Source of the DNA: a virus
Virus record (IMG/VR): IMGVR_UViG_3300028666_000051
Coordinates: 1 to 44,977 of that record
Direction: 5' to 3' (one strand)
Length of the DNA: 44,977 nt
Positions within the stretch are counted from its first letter, which is position 1, and each line of letters starts with the position of its first letter. The notes below the pieces were generated by a model that worked only from the letters and a program-made list of their open reading frames with translations, ran no database searches and was not told where the DNA came from. Shown one piece after another: positions 12,604 through 19,238 of this stretch. Both the position numbers and the translations under genes were made by a program.

Positions 12604-12911
12604 GGTTTGATATTAAATTTTTTACTATAATGCTGAGTTATTTTCTGTATTTGCTCTTCTCTTTTGCTTATTCGCTTTAGAATAGGCTTTTTTTGCTCGT
12701 ATAGTTCAACTATATGTTGAAGTCCTTCAATTGCGAATCGGTGATTTGCTATCATTGCCTTTAAATCACGGACCATCTTTTGAGCTTTGATGTTGGAAAG
12801 CGGGGGAACTATGCCCCCCGCGTCCTCTCCATCTACCTGTTGACGTTCCTCAAGGCCAACATGTTTGTTGTTTATTTCTGATTGCATAAGTGCTCTTTTT
12901 AGAAGTGTCAT
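12600..12911 (-). CDS. Hypothetical phage protein (103 aa), coiled
   Basis: A largely helical, charged protein whose second half (MVRDLKAMIANHRFAIEGLQ onward) could form a coiled coil. The start is coupled to the antirepressor stop by TAATG. Function unknown; it may work with the antirepressor. Confidence 0.65.
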   Translation of the reverse strand: MTLLKRALMQSEINNKHVGLEERQQVDGEDAGGIVPPLSNIKAQKMVRDLKAMIANHRFAIEGLQHIVELYEQKKPILKRISKREEQIQKITQHYSKKFNIKP

Positions 12912-13627
12912 TATTGAGCAGGAATAAAACTTGATTTCATTTTATGGTGAATGAATTCTCTACCCATCTCAGTCCAAACAGTAATTATGTTTGTCATGGT
13001 TTTGCCTTCTGAATTTTCGTAAGTGGTAGTTTTTGTTTTGGTGTAACCTAAGCCCTGATATTTGGAATATAGAACCCAGTGACCATCATGAAAATAAATA
13101 ACACTTTTTCGTTTTAATTCGCGATTCAATGCTTGGGCACTCATTCCTAATTCTTTTGCAATGGTCGTGCTCGTATGGGTGTTTATTGCTTGTAAAACCT
13201 CATCATGATATTGAACTTTTGGAGCAGCTATTGTGAGTTGTTTTTGTTGCAGTTCATTTTGAATTGATAAACGTTGCTTTTCGCTTCTTTCCCTTTTAAG
13301 TTCATTAGCAAGGCTAATCACGAGGTCAGGATTAGCTATCATTTCCTCTAACTTGTCGGGTGTTGCGGTAAAGCCATATTCGGCAATATCCTCAATTCTA
13401 TCATAAACCCAAAGTTCAAATTCAGGTGATAACCAGGCGGCAAACTTTAAAGCTAATTTTTGGTGCATCCATGTTCCCGGAGTGCTACCTCCATGATTTA
13501 CAGTCAAGACGCCTTTTCCGGTCTTGCTTTCAAGTAGCTTTACAAAAGCCTCGGTTTCGTCGGTTCTTGTAAAATTGTTCATCCTTTTTTCAGGAAATGC
13601 CTTTATCATTTCGGTAGCATTGACCAT
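12911..13627 (-). CDS. KilA-N domain antirepressor (N-terminus frameshifted)
   Basis: From ATG 13627 (MVNATEMIKAF) the product shows the KilA-N DNA-binding domain: GTWMHQKLALKFAAWLSPEF, then ELWVYDRIED at about residues 60-89. A coiled linker and a C-terminal KilAC/ANT domain (about 135-238) follow. Such proteins are phage antirepressors or regulators. The usual first strand-turn-strand of KilA-N is not in this frame but is encoded immediately upstream in another frame (13626-13682), so the gene appears to carry a frameshift. The open frame can be extended to a TTG at 13636, but that gives no KilA-N sequence. Confidence 0.75.
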   Translation of the reverse strand: MVNATEMIKAFPEKRMNNFTRTDETEAFVKLLESKTGKGVLTVNHGGSTPGTWMHQKLALKFAAWLSPEFELWVYDRIEDIAEYGFTATPDKLEEMIANPDLVISLANELKRERSEKQRLSIQNELQQKQLTIAAPKVQYHDEVLQAINTHTSTTIAKELGMSAQALNRELKRKSVIYFHDGHWVLYSKYQGLGYTKTKTTTYENSEGKTMTNIITVWTEMGREFIHHKMKSSFIPAQ

Positions 13628-13682
13628 TCTTTTCAAAGGTTATCTCTGAACCTTTATAATTGAAAATCTTTAGTGATTCCAT
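13590..13682 (-). pseudogene. Detached N-terminus of the KilA-N antirepressor
   Basis: ATG 13682 opens MESLKIFNYKGSEITFEKNG, the typical beginning of Bacteroidota KilA-N proteins, and then runs out of frame to TGA at 13590-13592. A shift of one base near 13627 would join it to MVNATEM of the downstream frame. It starts 5 bases after the stop of the upstream small gene, a normal operon position. It could be a mutation, a sequence error or programmed frameshifting. Confidence 0.65.
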
Positions 13683-13687
13683 AGTAG

Positions 13688-13867
13688 TTACAATATTTGG
13701 TAAACATTATGTCTAATGCGATTTATAATTAGTCCATCAATCTCAGCCTGTTTGAGAATTTCCTTTTCAGTTAACTTGAGCATAAGTTCTTTTGCAAGTG
13801 CTCTTTTATTTTCTGGTAATGGCTGTTGATTGAGAGTGAAGTCGACAAGATTAGCTAGTGTAAACAT
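13688..13867 (-). CDS. Small early protein with strong ribosome-binding site (59 aa)
   Basis: The frame begins at ATG 13867 and ends with TAA 13688-13690. The product is helical and charged (MFTLANLVDFTLNQQPLPEN at the start); no family recognised. On the minus strand AAGGAGGG lies 4-5 bases before ATG, a full Shine-Dalgarno site. This is rare in Bacteroidota and suggests strong expression. It precedes the antirepressor and follows the Cro-like gene. Confidence 0.6.
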   Translation of the reverse strand: MFTLANLVDFTLNQQPLPENKRALAKELMLKLTEKEILKQAEIDGLIINRIRHNVYQIL

Positions 13868-13901
13868 AAACCCTCCTTATTCTTGATTGACGTTAGGAAT
13901 A

Positions 13902-14132
13902 TTATGATGCAATTTTTTGATTTAACTTTTCAAGCTTAGCCCTTTTTTTATCACGAAGTTTGATAGCTTCGTTAATGACTTTAGCTATTAAATCAATATC
14001 CTTACATTTATTATTAAAGACATTTTCCACCGACTTTGATGTACAATCACATTTTTCCGCTAATGTTATAGCCCAGCATTTTGGTAGTTCTTTGCGTAAT
14101 TTTAAAAGCTGTTCCTCGTTTAATGTGCTCAT
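13902..14132 (-). CDS. Cro-like early regulator
   Basis: This 76-residue protein contains a helix-turn-helix-like segment WAITLAEKCDCTSKSVENVF (about residues 20-39) and is the first gene of the leftward early transcript, divergent from the repressor. Small proteins with this WxxxLAEK...VxNVF pattern are typical of Bacteroidota phage switches. By position it would be the Cro-type counterpart of the CI-like repressor, acting on the palindromes at 14202-14242. Confidence 0.7.
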   Translation of the reverse strand: MSTLNEEQLLKLRKELPKCWAITLAEKCDCTSKSVENVFNNKCKDIDLIAKVINEAIKLRDKKRAKLEKLNQKIAS

Positions 14133-14196
14133 ATATTTGCTTTTTAATATAATTCGTTCTATTTTCGTTCTTGTTTTATTCTAAATAAGGCATAGA

Positions 14197-14228
14197 CAAA
14201 AATATCTCAAATTGAGATATAAAACAAA
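14197..14228 (-). promoter_or_regulatory. Leftward early promoter
   Basis: Minus-strand TTTG (14225-14228) is separated by 20 bases from TATTTTTG (14197-14204), a perfect Bacteroidota -33/-7 pair. The palindromic operator 14202-14220 fills most of the spacer and the edge of the -7 box, so repressor binding would block RNA polymerase. Confidence 0.75.
14202..14220. promoter_or_regulatory. Repressor operator O1 (19-bp palindrome)
   Basis: ATATCTCAA-A-TTGAGATAT is perfectly palindromic about a central base and lies between the divergent Cro-like and CI-like genes. A half-site TTTGAGATATT follows at 14232-14242. Confidence 0.8.
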
Positions 14229-14231
14229 TAA

Positions 14232-14242
14232 TTTGAGATATT
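14232..14242. promoter_or_regulatory. Operator half-site O2
   Basis: TTTGAGATATT repeats the right half of O1, ending 13 bases before the repressor ATG. The left half is not conserved, so it would be a weaker site, possibly for autoregulation. Confidence 0.55.
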
Positions 14243-14254
14243 TTTTATATCAAA

Positions 14255-14968
14255 ATGAATAATTTCAAGCAAAATATTGAATCTATTGCTTTTACAAAAG
14301 CATATAACGAATTGAAGTTATTGGGAAAGTTTAAGACGGATTCGGAGCTCTGCAATAAAATTGATTATAAATATAATAATATGCATCAGGTAATTACTGG
14401 AAAACGTAATATACCTAGAGAGAAATTAAACAATTTATGTGAAATATATAATCTCAATTTGAGATATTTTACACATGGTAATGTTGATATGTTTTTAAAT
14501 GAACAAAAGAAACATACTACTTCAAAAACAAAAGATATACTTCAGGCTATGCCAAGTAATATAAATGATAAAAATTCAATACCATTATTAGATACTTCGA
14601 TTGAAGCAGGAGTTATTAAAGGTTTTGTTGATGCTCAAGTAAAATCTCATTTACCTCATTATATTGTTCCAGGATTTAAAGGAGCTGATTTTTTGGCAAC
14701 TATATCGGGAGAAAGTATGATTGATAGATATTGGCCAGGAGATGTAGTTGGGTGTAAAATAATAACTAACAGTGGTTTTATTCAATGGGGTAAAACGCAT
14801 ATATTAGATACCTCACAAGGTGGTTTGATAAAAAAGATAATGCCATCAGAAAAAGAAGATTTTATAAAAGCAGTTTCATTTAATGATGCAAATTATCCAT
14901 CATTTGATGTTCCTAAAAACGAAATTAATGGAATGGCTATTGTCTTAGGAGTTGTAAGATTGGTTTGA
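14255..14968 (+). CDS. CI/LexA-type phage repressor (S24 peptidase)
   Basis: The 237-residue protein has an N-terminal helix-turn-helix region (about 20-75) and a C-terminal S24 domain with the catalytic serine in ISGESMIDRYWPGD (S154) and a lysine at K193 or K194 (GGLIKKI). An Ala-Gly pair at 118-119 is a plausible self-cleavage site. Such repressors keep the prophage silent and are inactivated by RecA after DNA damage. Operators O1 and O2 precede the gene, and a third copy lies within its coding sequence (14451-14465). Confidence 0.9.
   Translation: MNNFKQNIESIAFTKAYNELKLLGKFKTDSELCNKIDYKYNNMHQVITGKRNIPREKLNNLCEIYNLNLRYFTHGNVDMFLNEQKKHTTSKTKDILQAMPSNINDKNSIPLLDTSIEAGVIKGFVDAQVKSHLPHYIVPGFKGADFLATISGESMIDRYWPGDVVGCKIITNSGFIQWGKTHILDTSQGGLIKKIMPSEKEDFIKAVSFNDANYPSFDVPKNEINGMAIVLGVVRLV
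14451..14465. promoter_or_regulatory. Operator-like palindrome O3 inside the repressor gene
   Basis: ATCTCAA-T-TTGAGAT is a perfect 15-bp palindrome with the same half-site as O1, followed by ATATT. It encodes residues around 66-71 of the repressor. An auxiliary operator for looping or roadblock autoregulation is possible. Confidence 0.6.
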
Positions 14969-14991
14969 TTTTTTAACTTAAATATATGATT

Positions 14992-15495
14992 ATGAAAAAA
15001 ATAATGTTTTATGGGCTTATCTTATTTATCTTATCAAATTGTGATTCAACGGCACCTAAACCACCAAAACCGTTAGTAAAAGTTGGCGAAGTTTTGAAAA
15101 CACAATACTTTGATGTTACCATTAATAAAACCGCATTAAAACCAATAATTCATTTTAATGAATATTCTAATTACAAAGCAGGCGAAGGAAATATTTATCT
15201 AATAATGAATATTACTATTAAAAATACTGATACAGAAAGTAGGACAATGTTTTCTGATGGTACAATATTTATTAAGACAGTTGATAAGGAGTATAAATTC
15301 GAAACATCTGAAACAATAATAGAGGATGGTTGGGGATTTATCTTAGAAGATATAAATCCACTTGTTACCAAGACAACAAATATCGTGTTTAAGATTCCTA
15401 ATAATCTCGAAGGTGATGTATCGTTTCAACCTGGAAGATCTGAAGATGATGAAAAAATATATATTGGTAAAATTGAATTTAAGCCAAAGCAATAG
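14992..15495 (+). CDS. DUF4352-like lipoprotein, probable lysogenic conversion gene
   Basis: From ATG 14992 (MKKIMFYGLILF) the protein has a short signal peptide ending ILSNC, a lipobox-like site, then a proline/lysine linker (PKPPKPLVKVGE). The immunoglobulin-like beta domain resembles DUF4352 (NIYLIMNITIKNTDTESRTM). A start two codons upstream is possible. It lies directly after the repressor on the same strand, so it is likely expressed in the prophage state. A surface or superinfection-exclusion role is inferred from this position. Confidence 0.7.
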   Translation: MKKIMFYGLILFILSNCDSTAPKPPKPLVKVGEVLKTQYFDVTINKTALKPIIHFNEYSNYKAGEGNIYLIMNITIKNTDTESRTMFSDGTIFIKTVDKEYKFETSETIIEDGWGFILEDINPLVTKTTNIVFKIPNNLEGDVSFQPGRSEDDEKIYIGKIEFKPKQ

Positions 15496-15545
15496 TAATT
15501 AACTAAAGTCTGTATAAACATTGACTTTAATCCACTTTTTAAGTA

Positions 15546-15750
15546 GTAGCAAAAAAGCGTAGCAAAACACAAAAAATAGAATATTTTCACACATTGACTT
15601 AAATGTAATATTTTGAATAGTAGATATTTAATAAATATAAAATCTAGGATATTCGAGTCCTGTTCCGGGTACTTTAGTTGTTTAAATATCTATCTTTCAA
15701 AACGTTCCTCAACGTCAATGTGAAAACGTAACAAAAAAACGTAACACATT
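15546..15750. other. attP region with arm sites and tRNA 3'-end-like core
   Basis: The core TTCGAGTCCTGTTCCGGGTA (15652-15671, then CT) looks like the T-loop, acceptor strand and discriminator of a tRNA gene, a usual target of phage integration. It is flanked by two related repeat pairs: GTAGCAAAAAAGCGTAGCA at 15546-15564 and CGTAACAAAAAAACGTAACA at 15727-15746. These resemble integrase arm-binding sites. The integrase starts 7 bases further on. No other gene is seen in 15496-15756. Confidence 0.65.
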
Positions 15751-15756
15751 GAAAAG

Positions 15757-16890
15757 ATGGTAGAGCATACAAAACCAATTATTATTAATACTGGCCGGGT
15801 ATGGTCGGTGTTTTTCCGTGCCGTTAATCCAACAACAGGCGAAAAGAAAGCTTTTAAGTATGAAACTGGGCTTAATAATAAAAAGCTTTCAAAAGCTGAG
15901 CGAACGGCAAATGCCAAAGCTTTAAAAGATTACTTCACCAATCAACTCAAATCTAATTGGGATCCATTTACTAAAACTTACCAAAAAGAATCACTTACAC
16001 TTATTGAAAACTTATATGAAATTTTAAAGCTCAAAAAATCATTAAAGCCTAAAACGTATAGTAATTATACCGATACAGTTTCGATGTTTAAGGTTTGGCT
16101 TAAAAAAGCTGGGTACCTCAACATTTTAGCTGAACGATTCACTAATAAAATGGCCCGGGAATATTTAGATTATACTTTAGTAGAACTCAACAATTCAGGT
16201 AAAACACATAATAATCGGTTGGGCTATTTAAAGACTCTTTTTAACGACATCTATGCTCGAGATGAAGAAATATTCACCATGGTGAATCCCTTCAAAAGGA
16301 TATCAAAACAACCGGAAAGAAAAGGGCGTATTTTTGCATTTACTAAGTCTGAATTGACAATCCTCAAAAACTATCTATCAGTTCATAATAAAGACTTTTA
16401 CCACGCTTGTTGCTTTATGTATTATGCTGCTTTACGCAGACCTGACCTGAAGGCGTTACAGATAAAACATATCAATATGGACAATAAAATGATAATTGTT
16501 CATTCAGGCTCAACCAAGAATCTAAAGCAGGAAAGCATTACGATATGTAAAGAACTTGAAAGAATAATTGAAGGGATGGACCTGGAAAAATATAATCCGG
16601 AATGGTATGTTTTTGGTGATCGATTTCAAATAAGTAAAAACCCAATTAAGCGAATCAATGATTTCACTGAATATTTTAGAGAAGTGGCAAGCCTATTGAA
16701 TATTGATAAAACAAAGACCTTTTATAGTTACAAACATACTGGTTTATCAGATCTCTATATCGCCACTAAAGATATTTACCTCATCATGAAACATGCCAGG
16801 CATTCAGATGTGAAGATCACAATGAAATACCTTGAAAGTTTGGGACTATTAACTAACGACCTCATCCGAGAAGCTAATTTTAAAATGTAA
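15757..16890 (+). CDS. Phage tyrosine integrase
   Basis: A 377-residue integrase with an N-terminal arm-binding region (about 1-80), a SAM-like core-binding domain (about 80-180) and a catalytic domain. Visible catalytic positions are R227 or R228 (YAALRRPDLK), K254 (GSTKN), the YSYKHTG segment (K326, H327) in place of the usual HxxR, H349 (ARHSD) and Y358 (TMKYL). This KH variant is common in Bacteroidota integrases. It integrates the phage at attP, which is directly upstream. The gene is opposite to the lytic genes and probably expressed with the repressor side. Confidence 0.9.
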   Translation: MVEHTKPIIINTGRVWSVFFRAVNPTTGEKKAFKYETGLNNKKLSKAERTANAKALKDYFTNQLKSNWDPFTKTYQKESLTLIENLYEILKLKKSLKPKTYSNYTDTVSMFKVWLKKAGYLNILAERFTNKMAREYLDYTLVELNNSGKTHNNRLGYLKTLFNDIYARDEEIFTMVNPFKRISKQPERKGRIFAFTKSELTILKNYLSVHNKDFYHACCFMYYAALRRPDLKALQIKHINMDNKMIIVHSGSTKNLKQESITICKELERIIEGMDLEKYNPEWYVFGDRFQISKNPIKRINDFTEYFREVASLLNIDKTKTFYSYKHTGLSDLYIATKDIYLIMKHARHSDVKITMKYLESLGLLTNDLIREANFKM

Positions 16891-16891
16891 A

Positions 16892-16921
16892 GATCCGTAG
16901 AACATCACTGCTATACGGATC
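16892..16921. terminator. Hairpin between convergent integrase and lysis genes
   Basis: GATCCGTA (16892-16899) and TACGGATC (16914-16921) form a perfect 8-bp stem directly after the integrase stop. The U-runs on either side are poor, but the position between convergent genes fits a bidirectional terminator. Confidence 0.5.
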
Positions 16922-16966
16922 ACATTTACCAAATTATCATGAAATACTACTAACTACTTTCAAATT

Positions 16967-17326
16967 TCATATGACTTTCAATGTTTTGTCTGTACAATTA
17001 TTAATTTGTTCCCTTACGCTTCTTGGTAAAATAATGCAGCCATTTGAAGCAGTACCAGGTTCGGAAATACTATCACCGTGAATTTTAAAATCACCTCTAT
17101 TGAACATATTATTATCTTCATGAGGTTCTAATGGTAAAGTAAAGGGACCTGTATGGGGTGAATCGTATGGCTTACCAATAGTATATTTCCCTTTCGGAAG
17201 CGGTCCAGTATTTTTAATATCTTCCATTATGGGATTGTTTTTGCCCTCGCCATTACCTGAATAGCCATATCCAAAGATGCTGCATATATCTGAGGTAAAT
17301 TGTCCCGTTTCCTGATCGTATATCAT
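16967..17326 (-). CDS. DUF2778/L,D-transpeptidase-like lysis protein
   Basis: This 119-residue protein has the pattern GPLPKGKYTIG (41-51), HTGPFTLPLEP (58-68), FKIHGD (80-85, H83) and SNGCIILP (94-101, C97). The His and Cys are the catalytic pair of the YkuD/Tlde1-like DUF2778 family, which exchanges or cuts peptidoglycan peptides. Next to holin-like genes at the end of the late operon it is a candidate endolysin, although no muramidase or amidase domain is visible. Start ATG 17326 is coupled by TAATG to the gene before it. Confidence 0.75.
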   Translation of the reverse strand: MIYDQETGQFTSDICSIFGYGYSGNGEGKNNPIMEDIKNTGPLPKGKYTIGKPYDSPHTGPFTLPLEPHEDNNMFNRGDFKIHGDSISEPGTASNGCIILPRSVREQINNCTDKTLKVI

Positions 17327-17610
17327 TAGTGTTTAAATAGAGTAATTAAAAATGTAATTATAAAAACTATCACAGCAGTACCACCAGCAATTGACCATTT
17401 CTGTTTCTTGTCAATATTTATATACTGTTCATGCTTTTCAACTTTTTTTACTATCCCCTCAATTCCTAATTGGTCTGAGCCTATCACAGCCATTTTTATC
17501 TCTTTTAAATCCTGTGAGATTATATTAATCACATTCACAAGTTCGCAGTGCTCTGCACTTGATCTTTTTACGGCATCTCTCAGCTCGTCTATCTCTCTGT
17601 TTGTCTCCAT
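17326..17610 (-). CDS. Holin-like protein with one C-terminal membrane segment
   Basis: A charged helical N-terminal part (about 1-65, coiled-coil character) is followed by a membrane span WSIAGGTAVIVFIITFLITL (about 72-91) and a short basic end. This topology resembles XhlA-type holin-associated proteins. It is located between the surface protein at 17679 and the lysin at 16967. Confidence 0.65.
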   Translation of the reverse strand: METNREIDELRDAVKRSSAEHCELVNVINIISQDLKEIKMAVIGSDQLGIEGIVKKVEKHEQYINIDKKQKWSIAGGTAVIVFIITFLITLFKH

Positions 17611-17678
17611 TATATTTTAAAATTAAAATGTAATGAGCTCAGCTCTTTTTCCATAATTAGCTACATAGTTTAAAATTG

Positions 17679-18155
17679 TTACTTATTAAGATTTAAAGAG
17701 GCGTTGAGTAGTATGAACGGGTATTTTTGACCAAAATCAAAACCGATACCGCCTGATATTAGGTTGTTGAAAACACCAACAGTTGCAGCTATACCCAAAT
17801 TAATTGGCTTAGTACCTGAAAAGTCCATATTATAAAGCACAAGTCCATTAACCGCTAAATTGGTGTAAACTACTGCATCAGTGGTAGTAATTTGTTGATA
17901 AGAAATGCCTGTGCCTAATGTCTGTAATGATGAGTTTTCAAAGGATTTATCCCCACCTACGTATTGCATCTTTATTGCAGACAATGAAATGGTTGGGCGA
18001 AATAGCCATATTGAAAATGTTGACGTTTGACCAAAAATAGCCTTTAGTTTACTATTCTCAACTTTTACCGGTTTAAAAAAACCAGACCAGGGTGATTGTG
18101 CATTGACTGTAACTGTTACAATCAAGAATAAGGTGATAATTTTTAATGTTTTCAT
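17679..18155 (-). CDS. Exported beta-barrel-like protein (158 aa)
   Basis: Residues 1-19 (MKTLKIITLFLIVTVTVNA) form a signal peptide. The rest has alternating hydrophobic strands ending in LNASLNLNK, as in small outer-membrane beta-barrels. Similar short exported proteins are known in Bacteroidota phage lysis regions from memory, without assigned function. It may help outer-membrane disruption; this is inference. Confidence 0.6.
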   Translation of the reverse strand: MKTLKIITLFLIVTVTVNAQSPWSGFFKPVKVENSKLKAIFGQTSTFSIWLFRPTISLSAIKMQYVGGDKSFENSSLQTLGTGISYQQITTTDAVVYTNLAVNGLVLYNMDFSGTKPINLGIAATVGVFNNLISGGIGFDFGQKYPFILLNASLNLNK

Positions 18156-18166
18156 ATTATAAGTAT

Positions 18167-18916
18167 TTAATTTTCAATTACTCTAAGTGACCAAAAATCT
18201 GATGCAAGATTGGCATTTGTCATGTAATCATAAGGCAAGTAGAAAAACCCTTTATCCCCCCAAGAAGTGCCCCAACTATTCATAACAATAAAAGCTTTCT
18301 TTGAGTCATCATATCCGACTGCTAATACTGCATGTCCCCCCATACACTTTTCATCTTTCGAAGGCATAGGTACAATTCCGGTCTTTGCAACCTCATCGCT
18401 TTCGAAACTTTCATACACAGAAAACCCGAATGGAAACGGATAGCCTTGTGCTAATGATGATTTTAAGCTAGTTAAATCCTGAGAGATACTTAAATATTGT
18501 AAAAGTTGATTTTGTAAAGCATCAATGAAGCATTTTGCTGAAGGTTTTGTTTTGAATTTAGAAGTAGTATAAGGCCATTCTATTTCCGAACAAACACCTT
18601 GCTTATTGATAGTTTTAATACCATCTCTTATTTGCGCACCTGAATCTAATCTTATTGTTCCTTCGATAGCCCTTTCATTGTAATAAATAAAAAGTCGTGA
18701 AGGTTGAAATAAGATAGCATCTTTTTGCTTCATTTTCTCGAAAAGAAATGCGTTTGAAATAGCATTTGCGGTACAACTACCTAAATTACCTTGGTCTAAA
18801 ATACTTGGACAGTTTGGACGCAAGTCAACCAAAGGAGGCAATTGAATAGGTGAAACTAAACTATATTTTAAATCCCGAAAATCAGGTAATTGTTTCTTCC
18901 ATCCGTATTTTCTCAT
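18167..18916 (-). CDS. Papain-like (C1) cysteine protease
   Basis: A 249-residue C1-family peptidase without signal peptide or long pro-region. The oxyanion glutamine and catalytic cysteine are in DQGNLGSCTANA (Q42, C48), the histidine in GGHAVLAVGYDD (H195), and the asparagine in NSWGTSWGDKGFF (N213). Thus the full papain catalytic set is present. It lies in the lysis block between two holin-like genes. Possible roles are degradation of cell-wall cross-link peptides or of host surface proteins. A 12-bp hairpin precedes its ATG. Confidence 0.85.
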   Translation of the reverse strand: MRKYGWKKQLPDFRDLKYSLVSPIQLPPLVDLRPNCPSILDQGNLGSCTANAISNAFLFEKMKQKDAILFQPSRLFIYYNERAIEGTIRLDSGAQIRDGIKTINKQGVCSEIEWPYTTSKFKTKPSAKCFIDALQNQLLQYLSISQDLTSLKSSLAQGYPFPFGFSVYESFESDEVAKTGIVPMPSKDEKCMGGHAVLAVGYDDSKKAFIVMNSWGTSWGDKGFFYLPYDYMTNANLASDFWSLRVIEN

Positions 18917-18930
18917 CTTTAAAAGTTTTT

Positions 18931-18967
18931 GAAAGAGTACTACATGACCCTTATTTAGTACTCTTTC
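18931..18967 (-). promoter_or_regulatory. Perfect 12-bp hairpin upstream of the papain-like gene
   Basis: GAAAGAGTACTA (18931-18942) and TAGTACTCTTTC (18956-18967) pair perfectly around a 13-base loop, ending 15 bases before the ATG at 18916. No U-run follows, so an mRNA-processing or translational element is more likely than a terminator. Confidence 0.5.
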
Positions 18968-18974
18968 AGGTTAA

Positions 18975-19196
18975 TTATTTAGGCGCGTTTTGTTGCGTAA
19001 CTTGTTCGGGTGTTTTAGTTGACCCGTCCGGTGTTTTTCCAGTAAAATATGAAATCACGATACCGGCAATGAACAGAGACAATTGAGCCCAATTTATAGG
19101 TTGTCCTGCGTGAAGTTGTAAATAAGTTTGAAGTCCCCCAACTACAGCTAGAATTATAGCTAAGTAATTCGTGATCTTGTCTTTAATGTTTCCCAT
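18975..19196 (-). CDS. Putative holin with two membrane segments
   Basis: The 73-residue protein has two hydrophobic segments (YLAIILAVVGGLQTYL, about 12-27, and WAQLSLFIAGIVISYF, about 36-51) and a polar C-terminal tail rich in Thr, Gln and Lys. Size and topology fit class II phage holins. It lies between the tail-fibre genes and the protease. Confidence 0.75.
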   Translation of the reverse strand: MGNIKDKITNYLAIILAVVGGLQTYLQLHAGQPINWAQLSLFIAGIVISYFTGKTPDGSTKTPEQVTQQNAPK

Positions 19197-19238
19197 ACTT
19201 TTAATTTTAAGTGAATAATAAAATATATTAAGTCGTTA

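Noticed and set aside
15652-15673. Complete tRNA gene
   Set aside because: Only the T-loop to discriminator portion is present; the sequence before it does not form a T-stem, D-arm or anticodon arm.
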